From Marinobacter subterrani (GTDB lineage Bacteria; Pseudomonadota; Gammaproteobacteria; Pseudomonadales; Oleiphilaceae), in contig NZ_LFBU01000001.1 of assembly GCF_001045555.1 (NCBI RefSeq), positions 2,666,001 to 2,730,000 on the forward strand: a stretch of DNA of 64,000 bases, read 5' to 3'. This document shows, in pieces, positions 29,113 to 39,586 of the stretch (position 1 is its first letter; each line of letters begins with the position of its first letter). Position numbers and translations under genes: made by a program. The notes under the pieces are model-generated. The model had not been told where the DNA came from. It searched no databases and worked only from the letters and a program-made list of their open reading frames with translations.

Positions 29113-29147
29113 ACCGGAGCTTGATACCCACAGCTCCGGTTTTTTTG
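29113..29147 (+). terminator. Terminator of the liv operon
   Basis: ACCGGAGCT (29113-29121) / AGCTCCGGT (29132-29140) with a run of T to 29146. It begins 17 bp after the livF stop. Confidence 0.92.
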
Positions 29148-29325
29148 GGCCAAATCAAATACTCACCAATCTGTAAACTTGCGCTGACAGGATATGAACT
29201 ATACTCAAGCCAACGGTCATCCTGTCTCCACAAGACCAGTCAGGGCCGTTTTCCCAGTGCTGGCCTGCGTCAGGGGCAGCACTGTGTATTGCGACGAGAG
29301 CTTAAACCAAAGGAAGGAGTGAATA

Positions 29326-29790
29326 ATGAAAAAACTGATCGCAGGTGCAATTCTTCTGGGCGCATCCTCTGTGGCCTTTGCCCAACCCGGCTGTGGCGTA
29401 GGCGCCATGATCTGGGAAGGACAGTCAGGTATCGCCCCCCATGTCCTCGCGGCAACCACCAACGGTACGTTTGGTAACCAGACCTTCGGGATGACTACAG
29501 GCACCCTCGGCTGCCAGACCAATGAAGCGGTTCAGTCCATGGCGATGTACATGAACAACAACATCGACAAAGTGGCCAGGGACATGTCCCGCGGTGCTGG
29601 CGAAAACCTCGACACCCTGGCGGTTCTGCTGGGCGTAGACCAGGCTGACCGTGACACCTTCCGCAAGGTGCTGCAGGACAACTTCGCTACCATTTTCCCG
29701 AGTTCTGACACCACGTCCGGCGAAGCCGTCAACGCCATTGTTGCGCTGATGGAGAAGAACGAGTCGCTCAGCAAGTACGTAGCGGCCTGA
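29326..29790 (+). CDS. DUF3015 family secreted protein
   Basis: A 154-residue exported protein. The signal peptide MKKLIAGAILLGASSVAFA is followed by QPGCGVGAMIWEGQSG and a conserved GTLGCQT, the DUF3015 pattern with paired cysteines. A strong ribosome site (AAGGAAGGAG) precedes the ATG. It sits just upstream of a DUF4105 gene and a lipoprotein hydrolase on the same strand, as is common in marine gammaproteobacteria. The function is unknown. Confidence 0.82.
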   Translation: MKKLIAGAILLGASSVAFAQPGCGVGAMIWEGQSGIAPHVLAATTNGTFGNQTFGMTTGTLGCQTNEAVQSMAMYMNNNIDKVARDMSRGAGENLDTLAVLLGVDQADRDTFRKVLQDNFATIFPSSDTTSGEAVNAIVALMEKNESLSKYVAA

Positions 29791-29882
29791 TTCTGGTTCC
29801 GTAAAAAAAGGATATTCGTGCGCCAGGGACGGCGCACTGCTCCACCCTCTACCCTGTTCACCCCCCGGATACAGCAAAACCC

Positions 29883-31748
29883 ATGGGCAATAAGCTTCGC
29901 ATTGGGCCAGCGTTGATCTGGCTCGCAATCAGCCTGCCAACCGCGGCAGAGGTAATTACCAGCCGGCCCAGTCTGTACCTTGATCCGGCGTGGCTTACCC
30001 TGATCCACTACCAGCCTGACGCCTTTGGCGATGGCTACACCAGCCAGGCCGACGATCCGGCGTTTTTTCTGAGCAAGAACGGCAAACACTCTCCCCGGGC
30101 TGAGCTTGCGGCAACCCTCAAAGCTATCCAGCAGCCCGGCGGAGGCAATGACCATGCCCGCTGCCAGTTTCCTGCCCGGACCGCCTGGCTCCGACAGAAA
30201 CTTGACCTGTCACTGCCGGAGATCAATTGTCCCGGTTACCAGCAATGGTCCGAAACCCTGAATACTGAAACGGTCACCCTGGTGTTCGCCGCCTCCTACC
30301 TGAACAGCCCGTCGTCCATGTTCGGCCATACCTTCCTTAGGCTGGACCCGCCCCAGGAGGACGAGGAAACCAACCTGTTGCTGGCCAGCACGATCTCCTA
30401 CGCCGCTGATGCCGCCGCCCATGACAGCGAGATCTCATTTGCCTACAAAGGCATCTTTGGCGGTTACCCCGGAATAACCACGATTCAGCCCTACTACGAA
30501 AAAGTGCGACTGTATTCCGACATCGAACACCGCGACCTGTGGGAATACCGGCTGAACCTTACTCAGGACGAAGTGGACATGATGATCGCCCACGCCTGGG
30601 AAATCCGCGACCGGAACTTCGATTATTATTTCTTTGATGAAAACTGTGCCTACCGCCTGCTCGCCCTGATTGATATCGCGCGCCCGGGCACCAACCTGCT
30701 CGGCGAAGTGAACACTCACGCCATCCCCTCGGACACCGTGCGCTGGGTCGTGGACAAAGGCCTGGTTAGCGACGTGTATTACCGGCCGTCGGCAGCCACT
30801 TCCGTGGCCTACAGCCTCACCAATCTGCCCGACGGCCAGCAGACCCTGGCGGCGGCCATCGCCAATGGTTATATCGCCGCCGATGCGAGCGAAGTAACCT
30901 CTCTGCCGCCCCGACAGCGGGCCCATGTCCTGGATGCCACCTACGATTACGTCCGCTACAAAAGTGAAGCCGACGGCTGGCCCCGGGAAATCGCCGCGCC
31001 CCTGTCCCACGACCTGTTGCGCGAACGCAGCCGCATCGAGGGTATTCCACCTCCTGAAAAGCCACCGAAGCCGGAGGTGAGGGACGACCAGGGCCATGAT
31101 ACTTTCCGCCTGAGCCTGGGTGCCGGGCAGCAGGCACACCGGGAGTTTGCCCAGTTCACTCTGCGGCCCGCATACCATGACCTGCTGGACCCGCCCGCCG
31201 GCTATCGCAGCGGCGCGCAGTTGCAATTCCTGAGGCTGGACGCCCGCCTGTATACCGACAACAACGAACTCCAGCTGGAACAGCTGACCGGCGTGGAAAT
31301 CCGCTCACTGAGCTCCAGAAATGCCTTCTTCACGCCGCTATCCTGGCAGGTCGGTTTCGGCGCTCGCAGAACCGACACCGGAGAAAAGCGGGTGCTGGCC
31401 CCCTACCTGGAAGGCGGCGCCGGCGGAAGCTGGCGCCTGGGCAGCCATACCCAGGCTTTCGCCATGGCCACCGCCGATCTGGAAATCGATGACGATCTGC
31501 GCCACGGCTACGATGCCGCCCCGGGCGCCGACATCGGACTGCTGCACCAGAACAACCGTTTCAGCGTGCTGGCGGGCGCCAAAACCAAAGCCTGGATCGT
31601 CAGCAGCCGGGACCGGCAGGATCAGCTATACGCCAGGGCCAACTGGCACTTGGGCCGCGAATTCAGCCTGTTTGCCGAATTCACCCGGGAAGACCACTTC
31701 GACAGGTACCAGAACCTATGGCAAGCCGGACTCCACGCCTACTTCTAA
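29883..31748 (+). CDS. DUF4105 family membrane/periplasmic protein
   Basis: A 621-residue protein. A short signal peptide (IGPALIWLAISLPTAAE) precedes a large DUF4105 part: NSPSSMFGHTFLRLDPP, SFAYKGIFGGYPG, YYEKVRLYSDIEHRDLWEYRLNLT and FFDENCAYRLLALIDIARPG, with His, Asp and Cys residues conserved in that family. The last ~200 residues look like a beta-rich outer-membrane domain ending in Tyr-Phe (LWQAGLHAYF). An enzymatic (papain/NlpC-like) role has been suggested for the family, which I regard as inference. It follows DUF3015 by 92 bp and overlaps the next gene by 31 bp. Confidence 0.82.
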   Translation: MGNKLRIGPALIWLAISLPTAAEVITSRPSLYLDPAWLTLIHYQPDAFGDGYTSQADDPAFFLSKNGKHSPRAELAATLKAIQQPGGGNDHARCQFPARTAWLRQKLDLSLPEINCPGYQQWSETLNTETVTLVFAASYLNSPSSMFGHTFLRLDPPQEDEETNLLLASTISYAADAAAHDSEISFAYKGIFGGYPGITTIQPYYEKVRLYSDIEHRDLWEYRLNLTQDEVDMMIAHAWEIRDRNFDYYFFDENCAYRLLALIDIARPGTNLLGEVNTHAIPSDTVRWVVDKGLVSDVYYRPSAATSVAYSLTNLPDGQQTLAAAIANGYIAADASEVTSLPPRQRAHVLDATYDYVRYKSEADGWPREIAAPLSHDLLRERSRIEGIPPPEKPPKPEVRDDQGHDTFRLSLGAGQQAHREFAQFTLRPAYHDLLDPPAGYRSGAQLQFLRLDARLYTDNNELQLEQLTGVEIRSLSSRNAFFTPLSWQVGFGARRTDTGEKRVLAPYLEGGAGGSWRLGSHTQAFAMATADLEIDDDLRHGYDAAPGADIGLLHQNNRFSVLAGAKTKAWIVSSRDRQDQLYARANWHLGREFSLFAEFTREDHFDRYQNLWQAGLHAYF

Positions 31749-32596
31749 AACCCGGCGCAGCCCGCCTCGCCGGGCTTGCGCTCGCACTCCTGCTGCTGCC
31801 CGGTTGCAGCAGTCTGTTCTTCTATCCGGACCGGGTCACCTACATCACCCCGGACCGCCTGAATCTCGCCTACGACGATATCTACATCGATACCGCCGAC
31901 GGCGAGAGGCTCCACGGCTGGTGGCTGCCCGCAGAATCGCCTGAAAGCCCAGCCAGGGGCACGGTTTACTTCCTCCACGGCAATGCCCAGAACATCAGCA
32001 GCCACATCCTCAACGTCGCCTGGTTGCCGGAAAATGGCTACAACGTCTTTACCATCGATTACCGGGGCTACGGCAAATCCACCGGCGACCCGAACATCCA
32101 AGGCGCCCTCCACGACGTGGAAAGCGGGCTGCGCTGGTTGGGGAGCCAACCAGGAGTGACAGGCAAACCGGTCTTCCTGCTGGGCCAGAGCCTGGGCGGT
32201 GCTCTCGCCCTCCCGCTGGCCAGTGAATGGGTCAAACGCCAACAACAGCCCCGCCTCGATGGCGTGATACTGGACAGCACCTTTGCCGGCTTCCGTAAAA
32301 TTGCCCGGGAGAAGCTTGATGCCTTCTGGTTAACCTGGCCGTTCCAGATTCCGTTGAGCTGGACCATTCCCGCGGAATACGAAGGCGTGGCGCGCATCGA
32401 CGACATCAGCCCGGTTCCGGTGATGGTTATTCACAGTGTCCGGGATGGCATTATTCCGTTTCACCATGGGGCAGCTCTGTACGAAGCTGCGGAGGAGCCG
32501 AAAGAGTTTTTGCAGACGGATACGCCGCATGGGGCGACGTTCGTGATTCCGGGGTATCGGGAAGAGGTACTTCGTTTCATGAATACGGCTGAATAA
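31718..32596 (+). CDS. Lipoprotein alpha/beta hydrolase
   Basis: A 292-residue alpha/beta hydrolase with a lipoprotein signal (LALALLLLPGCSSLFFYPDR, lipobox LLPGC). The nucleophile elbow is GQSLGGA. Asp and His candidates lie in HSVRDGIIP and DTPHGATF. HGNAQNISSH forms the oxyanion loop. It resembles BEM46/YfhR-like hydrolases. The start overlaps the DUF4105 gene by 31 bp, which implies coupling. The substrate is unknown. Confidence 0.85.
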   Translation: MASRTPRLLLKPGAARLAGLALALLLLPGCSSLFFYPDRVTYITPDRLNLAYDDIYIDTADGERLHGWWLPAESPESPARGTVYFLHGNAQNISSHILNVAWLPENGYNVFTIDYRGYGKSTGDPNIQGALHDVESGLRWLGSQPGVTGKPVFLLGQSLGGALALPLASEWVKRQQQPRLDGVILDSTFAGFRKIAREKLDAFWLTWPFQIPLSWTIPAEYEGVARIDDISPVPVMVIHSVRDGIIPFHHGAALYEAAEEPKEFLQTDTPHGATFVIPGYREEVLRFMNTAE

Positions 32597-32608
32597 AGTT
32601 TCGGCTTT

Positions 32609-32640
32609 GTCGGATTACGCCTTTGGCTAATCCGACCTAC
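32609..32640. repeat. GTCGGATTA-type hairpin repeat, copy 1
   Basis: GTCGGATTACGCC-TTT-GGCTAATCCGACCTAC, an imperfect hairpin with a one-base slip. A related hairpin on the other strand lies at 53561-53597. Such GTCGGATTA/TAATCCGAC units are common REP-like elements in Proteobacteria. Confidence 0.7.
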
Positions 32641-32692
32641 GTTCGGCAGGCTCGGGATAAGCCCAACAGTCGCTTGCACCCAAACCAAAAAC

Positions 32693-32730
32693 AAAAAAAC
32701 CCGCCAATCCAGAGGAAAGGCGGGTTTTTA
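32693..32730. terminator. Bidirectional terminator between the hydrolase gene and pnp
   Basis: AACCCGCC / GGCGGGTT hairpin flanked by A and T tracts on both sides (32693-32699 and 32725-32729). It serves pnp on the minus strand (20 bp past its stop) and the hydrolase on the plus strand. Confidence 0.9.
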
Positions 32731-32746
32731 TCAGGCCCGAAAGCTA

Positions 32747-34882
32747 TCAGGCAGAGAAATCGGTCGGCTCGTCGCCTTCCTTGATTTCCTTCATGGACAG
32801 CTTGACCCGGCCACGGTTATCCACGTCCAGCACCTTCACCAGAACTTCCTGACCTTCGCTCAGCTCGTCAGTCACGTTCTCGATGCGGCGATCAGAGATC
32901 TGGGAAATGTGCACCAGACCATCCTTGCCGGGCAGGATGTTCACAAAGGCACCGAAGTCGACAATGCGCTCAACGCGGCCCTTGTAGATAGCACCTACCT
33001 CGATTTCCGCCGTGATTTCCTTGACCCGGTTGACGGCCGCCTGGGCCGCTTCCTGGTTGTCGGCGTAGATCTTCACGTTGCCATCGTCATCCAGATCAAT
33101 GGAGGCACCGGTCTCGTCACAGATCGAGCGAATCATGGAGCCGCCCTTACCGATTACGTCACGGATTTTCTCCGGATTGATCTTGATGGTGGTGATGCTC
33201 GGTGCACGGGCAGACAGCTCGGCACGGGGTGCAGAGATGACCTTGTTCATCTCGCCCAGGATGTGCAGACGCGCTGCGTGGGCCTGCTCAAGGGCCAGTT
33301 CCATGATCTCGTCGGTAATGCCGTTGATCTTGATATCCATCTGCAGGGCGGTTACACCCTCCTGGGTACCGGCAACCTTGAAATCCATGTCACCCAGATG
33401 ATCCTCGTCACCCAGGATGTCGGTCAGAATCGCGAACTTGTCGCCTTCCTTGACCAGGCCCATGGCGATACCGGCAACCGGTGCCTTGATCGGCACACCG
33501 GCGTCCATCAGCGCGAGGCTGGAGCCACAGACCGAGGCCATGGAGCTGGAACCGTTGGATTCAGTGATCTCGGAAACAGAGCGAATAGCGTACGGAAACT
33601 CTTCCAGGGTCGGCATGACCGCCAGAACGCCGCGCTTGGCCAAGCGACCGTGACCGACTTCACGACGGCCCGGTGAGCCGACACGGCCCGCTTCGCCTAC
33701 GGAGTACGGAGGGAAGTTGTAGTGGAACAGGAACGGATCCTTGCGCTCTCCTTCCAGGGCATCAATGATCTGCACATCGCGGGAGGTACCCAGCGTGGTG
33801 GTCACGATGGCCTGGGTCTCGCCACGGGTGAACAGGGCTGAGCCGTGAACGCTGGGCAGGATACCCACTTCGATTTCGATCGGACGCACAGTCTTGTTGT
33901 CGCGACCGTCGATCCGCGGTTTGCCTTCGATAACCTGATTACGGACGATGGACTTCTCCACCTTGCCGAAATACTTCTTGACGTCATCGGAAGACGGCTG
34001 GCCTTCCTCTTCACCGGCGAGCTTGTCAACCAGTGCGGTCTTGATTTCGCCCAGACGCGCGTAGCGCTCCATCTTGTCGCGGATGCTGTAGGCTTCCTCA
34101 ATGGCGGCAGAGGCTTCGGACTTCACGGTGTTCAGCAGATCGGTGTTTTCCGGCTCCGGCTGCCAGTCCCAGCGGGGCTTGCCGATTTCAGCGGCAAATT
34201 CCTTGATCGCGGCAACGGCCACCTGCATTTCCTGGTGGGCATACAGTACACCGCCCAGCATCTGGTCTTCGGTCAGGCCCTTGGCTTCGGACTCCACCAT
34301 CAGAACTGCGTCTTCGGTACCGGCAACAACCATGTCCAGCAGGGAGGTTTGCAGTTCTTCGAAGGTCGGGTTCAGGAAGTAGCCACGCTCGTTGGTGTAG
34401 CCAACCCGGGAAGCACCGATGGGGCCGTCAAAGGGGATACCGGAAATGGCCAGCGCCGCCGAGGCAGACAGCATCGCAGCAATATCCGGATCCTGGTTCT
34501 TGCTGGACGACATAACCGTGGTGATGACCTGGACTTCGTTCATGAAGCCGTTCGGGAACAGCGGACGAATCGGACGGTCGATCAGGCGGGAGGTCAGGGT
34601 TTCCTTCTCGGAAGGACGACCTTCACGCTTGAAGAAGCCACCGGGGATTTTGCCCACGGCGTAGGTCTTCTCGAAGTAGTTTACGGTCAGCGGGAAGAAC
34701 GGCTGACCCGGCTTGGCTTCCTTGGCGCCGACAACCGTACCGAGAACGGAAATGTCATCAACGGTGACCAGCACGGAACCGGTCGCCTGGCGGGCGATAC
34801 GTCCGGTTTCCAGAGTGACGGTCTTGCCGCCAAGCTCAAATGATTTCTTGAAAGGTTTCAGATCCACAAAAAACTCCTGCAT
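32747..34882 (-). CDS. pnp: Polyribonucleotide nucleotidyltransferase (PNPase)
   Basis: A 711-residue PNPase, the E. coli length. I start at the ATG at 34882 ([15 protein letters not shown]), which aligns with known N-termini; the frame extends to 34927 without conserved residues. It has two RNase PH domains, the helical domain between them, a KH domain ([20 protein letters not shown]) and a C-terminal S1 domain ([29 protein letters not shown]). It degrades RNA 3'-5' by phosphorolysis in the degradosome. It follows rpsO as in E. coli, across a 400-bp leader containing a 30-bp palindrome. Confidence 0.97.
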   Translation of the reverse strand: MQEFFVDLKPFKKSFELGGKTVTLETGRIARQATGSVLVTVDDISVLGTVVGAKEAKPGQPFFPLTVNYFEKTYAVGKIPGGFFKREGRPSEKETLTSRLIDRPIRPLFPNGFMNEVQVITTVMSSSKNQDPDIAAMLSASAALAISGIPFDGPIGASRVGYTNERGYFLNPTFEELQTSLLDMVVAGTEDAVLMVESEAKGLTEDQMLGGVLYAHQEMQVAVAAIKEFAAEIGKPRWDWQPEPENTDLLNTVKSEASAAIEEAYSIRDKMERYARLGEIKTALVDKLAGEEEGQPSSDDVKKYFGKVEKSIVRNQVIEGKPRIDGRDNKTVRPIEIEVGILPSVHGSALFTRGETQAIVTTTLGTSRDVQIIDALEGERKDPFLFHYNFPPYSVGEAGRVGSPGRREVGHGRLAKRGVLAVMPTLEEFPYAIRSVSEITESNGSSSMASVCGSSLALMDAGVPIKAPVAGIAMGLVKEGDKFAILTDILGDEDHLGDMDFKVAGTQEGVTALQMDIKINGITDEIMELALEQAHAARLHILGEMNKVISAPRAELSARAPSITTIKINPEKIRDVIGKGGSMIRSICDETGASIDLDDDGNVKIYADNQEAAQAAVNRVKEITAEIEVGAIYKGRVERIVDFGAFVNILPGKDGLVHISQISDRRIENVTDELSEGQEVLVKVLDVDNRGRVKLSMKEIKEGDEPTDFSA

Positions 34883-35282
34883 TATTTCTTCAATTAAACC
34901 CGATATGTCGCGAAGACGGGATCGCAAGCTTCGAAAACGGGGTCAGATGAAAGCTTTCATCTGACCCCAGGTTCATGCCAGACCCCAGGTTCACGCTGTT
35001 CCGCAGGTGTTGTCGTGATCCAAAAGGCAACCCGTCTGAAAGCTAACAGGCTGTTGCAAAACCCCGATCAGTGGTGCGGCAGTTACGTCAGCCGCCCGGC
35101 CCGGGTTTTTCAACAACCTGCTATCAATTTCGGCTTTCCATTACGACAGGGAATCCTTCGGTACCACGGACATTCCAACTGCAGTTTGAGACAAGCACAA
35201 CCAGCAGACCCCGCAAAGGGCCTGCCGGTTGACGGCTACCCCGGAAAATACCGGTGCAGCCTTCAGGTCGTAACGACCCGGA
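34883..35282 (-). promoter_or_regulatory. 400-bp rpsO-pnp intergenic leader
   Basis: No gene is visible. It holds the 30-bp palindrome at 34939-34968, a short tandem repeat of GACCCCAGGTTCA nearby (34964-34976 and 34982-34994), and an imperfect 21-bp inverted repeat (35044-35064 / 35103-35123, 3 mismatches, arms around TGTTG and CAACA). In E. coli the pnp leader has an RNase III-cut stem through which PNPase represses its own mRNA. A similar role here is inferred. Confidence 0.5.
34939..34968. repeat. 30-bp palindrome, GGGGTCAG family, copy 3 (in pnp leader)
   Basis: GGGGTCAGATGAA-AGCT-TTCATCTGACCCC is a perfect 30-bp palindrome, identical to the copy at 48222. It lies 57 bp upstream of the pnp start and is followed by AGGTTCA. 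Confidence 0.88.
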
Positions 35283-35552
35283 TCAGCGACGCAGACCCAG
35301 ACGCTGGATGAGCTCCAGGTAACGGTCAGCGTTCTTGCGCTTGAGGTAGTCCAGCAGCTTACGACGCTGGTTTACCATCCGGATCAGACCACGGCGGGAG
35401 TGGTGATCCTGCTTGTTGGCCTTGAAGTGATCCTGCAGTTTGTTGATGTTGGCGCTGAGCAGTGCAACCTGAACTTCAGGAGAACCGGTGTCGCCTTCAC
35501 CCTGCTGATAATCATTAACGATCTGTGCTTTCTCATTGGCAGAAAGTGCCAT
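35283..35552 (-). CDS. rpsO: 30S ribosomal protein S15
   Basis: An 89-residue S15 of normal length ([15 protein letters not shown], then [37 protein letters not shown], ending [12 protein letters not shown]). It binds the central domain of 16S rRNA early in 30S assembly. It lies between truB and pnp as in E. coli. Its leader in 35553-35629 may carry the autogenous site but I cannot delimit it. Confidence 0.98.
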   Translation of the reverse strand: MALSANEKAQIVNDYQQGEGDTGSPEVQVALLSANINKLQDHFKANKQDHHSRRGLIRMVNQRRKLLDYLKRKNADRYLELIQRLGLRR

Positions 35553-35629
35553 AACTCACCTCATTGTTGCGATGCTTTCGTATCCGGCCGAACCGCGCAT
35601 CTCTACAGCCCGGCTAAACAGCGTTGCGC

Positions 35630-36571
35630 CTAACGCTTACCGCTGCTTTTCACCAGTCGGCGCGGGACCAGCATGGTCTCCTCGCCTTCCGGGAATGCTT
35701 CTGCCAGCCCGACAAAACTTTCGTTAGCGTTCTCCTTTGCATAGAGACGCAAGAAACCTTCATGGGACTGACCCGGTATTCTAACCGGTTGTCCGTTCAA
35801 TATCGACACCAGCGCCACCCCGGCCAAGTGGTGCTCCGGGAACATCGACAGCGCGGCATCCGGGGCCACCAGCAGGCCATCCAGACTCTCGCCCCGCTCA
35901 CGCGTGGCTTCCAGATCGCTGACCACATGGGCATTGGCAAGAGTAAACCCCGAGGCCATGGTGCGGCGCAGGGCGGTGACATGGGCACCACACCCGAGGG
36001 CATCGCCAATATCCTCCACCAGTGAGCGAATGTACGTACCCTTGGTACAGCTGACAGCGATATCCAGCTCATTCTCCCGAATGTCCAGCAATGTCAGTTG
36101 GTAGATGGTCACCGGCCGGGCCGGGCGCTCCACTACAATGCCCTCCCGGGCATACTCATAGAGCGGGCGGCCCTTGTGTTTGAGCGCCGAGTACATCGAG
36201 GGAATCTGCTGGATCTCGCCGCGGAACCCGTCCAGCACCGGCTCCAGAACATCCGCGGTCAGACCAGCGGGTACCGGCTTCTCGGCAACGATAGCGCCCT
36301 CACTGTCACCGGTTTCGGTACGGATGCCGAGCCGAGCCGTGGCAATGTAAGCCTTGTCGCTGTCCAGCATCATCTGGGAGAACTTGGTGGCCTCGCCGAA
36401 ACACAGGGGTAAAACCCCGGTGGCCAGCGGGTCGAGCGCGCCGGTGTGGCCGGCCTTGGCCGCACCATAAAGGCGCTTCACCTGCTGCAGAATGCCATTG
36501 GAGGTGACACCCGGCGGCTTGTCGATCACCAGAATACCGTTGACGTCACGGCCCTTGCGTCTGCGACTCAA
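35630..36571 (-). CDS. truB: tRNA pseudouridine(55) synthase
   Basis: A 313-residue TruB. It makes pseudouridine 55 in the T-loop of tRNAs. The catalytic Asp lies in [29 protein letters not shown] is the conserved opening, and the C-terminal part ([20 protein letters not shown]) is a PUA-like domain. It overlaps rbfA by 4 bp (ATGA), so the two are coupled. Confidence 0.97.
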   Translation of the reverse strand: MSRRRKGRDVNGILVIDKPPGVTSNGILQQVKRLYGAAKAGHTGALDPLATGVLPLCFGEATKFSQMMLDSDKAYIATARLGIRTETGDSEGAIVAEKPVPAGLTADVLEPVLDGFRGEIQQIPSMYSALKHKGRPLYEYAREGIVVERPARPVTIYQLTLLDIRENELDIAVSCTKGTYIRSLVEDIGDALGCGAHVTALRRTMASGFTLANAHVVSDLEATRERGESLDGLLVAPDAALSMFPEHHLAGVALVSILNGQPVRIPGQSHEGFLRLYAKENANESFVGLAEAFPEGEETMLVPRRLVKSSGKR

Positions 36572-36993
36572 GCGTTACGCTCCGGATCGTCCTGGTCTTC
36601 GTCCCCGTCACGGTCCACGGCAGGCCTGTCGCCAACCGCTTCGCGAATGAGGCTGTCAATCTTGCGGCTGTAGCCCTGCAGGGTGTCAAAATGGAACCGT
36701 AGTTGCGGTACAACCCGCAGTTTCATGGCTCGCCCTACCTGCCCGCGAAGAAAACCAGCCGCCTTGTTGAGTACGGCAATCGATTCTTTGACCTCCGGAG
36801 ATTCTTCCGTCAGTTCTTCGGTGGAAAGCAGGGACACATAGATGTCGGCATAGCCAAGGTCACGGCTGACCTTGACCGCGTTGACCGTGACCATGCCCAC
36901 CCGCGGGTCCTTGACTTCCCGCTGGATGAGCTGGGCCAGTTCCCGCTGCATCTGATCGCCGATGCGATCAATCCGGCTGAACTCTCTTGGCAT
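36568..36993 (-). CDS. rbfA: 30S ribosome-binding factor A
   Basis: A 141-residue RbfA starting [16 protein letters not shown] at 36993, where AAGGAAG lies 6-7 bp upstream. The longer frame to 37083 overlaps the end of infB and is not conserved. The KH-like fold contains [29 protein letters not shown]. It matures the 5' end of 16S rRNA and helps in cold adaptation. The tail is acidic ([15 protein letters not shown]). Confidence 0.96.
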   Translation of the reverse strand: MPREFSRIDRIGDQMQRELAQLIQREVKDPRVGMVTVNAVKVSRDLGYADIYVSLLSTEELTEESPEVKESIAVLNKAAGFLRGQVGRAMKLRVVPQLRFHFDTLQGYSRKIDSLIREAVGDRPAVDRDGDEDQDDPERNA

Positions 36994-37018
36994 CAGGCTT
37001 CCTTTAATCTCAGGCGCA

Positions 37019-39568
37019 TCACGCGCCGGTGGACTCAAGCTTGCGCTCGACCCGGACGCGATCGAACACTTCGATCTGGTCACCGACCTTCACGTCGTAA
37101 CCCTTGACGCCAATGCCGCACTCCATGCCGTTACGGACCTCCGGTACGTCATCCTTGAAGCGACGCAGGGATTCCAGCTCGCCTTCAAAGATAACCACGT
37201 TGTCCCGCAAGACACGGATCGGCTTGTTCCGGTACACCGTACCTTCGATGACCATACAGCCGGCGACCTGGCCAAACTTGGGTGAACGGAACACGTCGCG
37301 GACGTCGGCGATGCCGACAATGTCCTCACGGAATTCCGGAGCCAGCATGCCGGTCAGGGCTGCCTTCACATCATCAATCAGGTTGTAGATGATGCTGTAG
37401 TAGCGAAGATCCAGGCCTTCCTGCTCAACCAGACGCTTGGACGCCGTGTCGGCACGAACGTTGAAGCCGAAGATAACGGCGTTGGTCGCCATGGCCAGGC
37501 TGACGTCGGTCTCGGCAATACCACCCACGCCAGAGGACACGATCTTCACCTGGACTTCATCATTGCCAAGGTCCTGCAGGGCCTTGGTGATCGCTTCCAG
37601 GGAACCACGCACGTCGGTCTTGAGCACGACATTGAGGGTCTTGACCTCGTCCTTGCCCATGTTCTCGAACAGGTTCTCAAGTTTCGCCGCCTGCTGGCGC
37701 TGGAGCCGCTGCTCTCGCTCGCGGGTCTGGCGGAACTCGGCCAGTTCCTTGGCCTTCTTCTCGTCGGCCACGGCGAAGAACTCATCACCAGCATCCGGAG
37801 TGCCGTTCAGGCCGAGGATTTCGACCGGGATTGACGGGCCGGCTTCCTTGACCTGCTTGCCGGCTTCGTCGGTCATCGCACGGACCTTACCGAAGTAGGC
37901 ACCGGCAACCACCATGTCACCCTGGCGCAGGGTACCGTTCTGAACCAGAACGGTGGCAACGGAGCCACGGCCACGTTCGAGGCTGGACTCGACCACAACA
38001 CCCTTGGCCGGTGCGTCGGTTACCGCCTGCAGCTCCAGGATTTCCGCCTGCAGCAGCAGCGCCTCCAGCAGATCGTCGATACCCTCACCGGTATGCGCAG
38101 ACACCGGCACGAACTGGACGTCTCCGCCCCAATCCTCGGGAATCACTTCCATTCCGGCGAGTTCGGTCTTGATGCGATCCGGATCCGCCGCTTCCTTGTC
38201 CATCTTGTTCATGGCAACAACAATAGGCACACCGGCTGAACGCGCATGCTGGACCGCTTCCTTGGTCTGGGGCATAACACCGTCATCGGCGGCAACGACC
38301 AGCACCACGATATCGGTGCACTGGGCACCACGGGCGCGCATCGCAGTAAATGCGGCGTGGCCCGGGGTATCCAGGAAGGACACCATGCCGTGCCCCGTTT
38401 CCACGTGATAGGCACCGATGTGCTGGGTAATACCACCGGATTCGCCCGATGCCACCTTGGTGCGGCGAATGTAGTCGAGCAGTGAGGTTTTGCCATGGTC
38501 GACATGCCCCATCACACTCACAACCGGTGCGCGCTTGGTTTTCTCGCCACCCTCGAAAGCGAATTCACTCAGAACCTCCTCTTCGAAGGCATCGTCGCTC
38601 ACGGTCCTGGCTTTGTGACCCAGCTCTTCAGTAACCAGAACAGCAGTTTCCTGATCCAGCGCCTGGTTGATGGTGGCCATAACGCCCATTCCCATCAGGG
38701 TCTTGATAACGTCACCTGATTTGACCGCCATACGCTGAGCAAGATCGCCCACGGTAATCGTTTCCGGAATCTCTACTTCTCTGACCATTGGTTTGGTCGG
38801 CCTCTCGAAGCCATGACGCTTCTCTTTGGGTTTCTTTTTCGCACGTAGCGGCTTGCGCAGCGTGGTATCTTCCTCATCTTCAGAGATAACCAGCGGCTCT
38901 TCCACCGGACGGCTGCGGGGACCACGATGGCCAGCCTGCTTCTTCTTGGGCTTGCCTTCTTCGGTCTCGTCGCCACGCTCGCGAACTTTTTCTTTCTTCT
39001 TCTTCGGCTTGCGGTCCTTGCCTTCGCCCTCGGGCGGCGGCATCGGCATATCTTCCGGAGCAGGAACCGGCTCGGGCTCTGCCGCTTTCGTGGGCTCTGC
39101 GTCTTTCTTGGGCTCAGCCGCTTCCGGTGCCGTCGCCTCTTCCGGTGCCGGCTTTTCAGACCCTGCCTGCGGAGCCTGCTCGGCGGCCACTTTCGGCGCT
39201 TCCTCTGTCGCCGCCTGTTCCGGCGCCCGCTCAGCAGCAAGCTCTTCCGGTTGCTGCGCTTCCGCTTCAGGCTGCAGTTCAGCCCGTTTGATATAGGTGC
39301 GGCGCTTGCGAACCTCGACATTGACGGTTTTCGCCTTGCCCGCCTTGAGCGTGGTGGTTGTCTTACGCTTCAGGGTAATCTTGCGCGGCTCGGCATCAGC
39401 CTCACCGTGGGTCTTTCTCAAATAGGCCAGCAACTGCTGCTTCTCATCGCTGGAGACAGCGTCGCCTTCGGAGCGGGCCTTCAGGCCAGCTTCCACAATC
39501 TGCTTGAGCAAACGATCCACGGGAGCGCCTACGTCTTCGGCCAGTTGTTTTACCGTTACTTCAGCCAT
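37019..39568 (-). CDS. infB: Translation initiation factor IF-2
   Basis: An 849-residue IF-2. The N-terminal IF2_N domain (~1-50) is followed by a low-complexity Ala/Glu/Pro/Lys linker (~95-235), the GTPase domain with G1 [10 protein letters not shown]3 DTPGH and G4 NKMD, and C-terminal domains that bind fMet-tRNA. It places the initiator tRNA in the 30S P-site. It lies between nusA (18-bp gap) and rbfA (25-bp gap). Internal in-frame starts could give a shorter form, as in E. coli, but I did not identify one. Confidence 0.98.
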   Translation of the reverse strand: MAEVTVKQLAEDVGAPVDRLLKQIVEAGLKARSEGDAVSSDEKQQLLAYLRKTHGEADAEPRKITLKRKTTTTLKAGKAKTVNVEVRKRRTYIKRAELQPEAEAQQPEELAAERAPEQAATEEAPKVAAEQAPQAGSEKPAPEEATAPEAAEPKKDAEPTKAAEPEPVPAPEDMPMPPPEGEGKDRKPKKKKEKVRERGDETEEGKPKKKQAGHRGPRSRPVEEPLVISEDEEDTTLRKPLRAKKKPKEKRHGFERPTKPMVREVEIPETITVGDLAQRMAVKSGDVIKTLMGMGVMATINQALDQETAVLVTEELGHKARTVSDDAFEEEVLSEFAFEGGEKTKRAPVVSVMGHVDHGKTSLLDYIRRTKVASGESGGITQHIGAYHVETGHGMVSFLDTPGHAAFTAMRARGAQCTDIVVLVVAADDGVMPQTKEAVQHARSAGVPIVVAMNKMDKEAADPDRIKTELAGMEVIPEDWGGDVQFVPVSAHTGEGIDDLLEALLLQAEILELQAVTDAPAKGVVVESSLERGRGSVATVLVQNGTLRQGDMVVAGAYFGKVRAMTDEAGKQVKEAGPSIPVEILGLNGTPDAGDEFFAVADEKKAKELAEFRQTREREQRLQRQQAAKLENLFENMGKDEVKTLNVVLKTDVRGSLEAITKALQDLGNDEVQVKIVSSGVGGIAETDVSLAMATNAVIFGFNVRADTASKRLVEQEGLDLRYYSIIYNLIDDVKAALTGMLAPEFREDIVGIADVRDVFRSPKFGQVAGCMVIEGTVYRNKPIRVLRDNVVIFEGELESLRRFKDDVPEVRNGMECGIGVKGYDVKVGDQIEVFDRVRVERKLESTGA

Positions 39569-39586
39569 ACTGGTCCTCCTCCCGAA

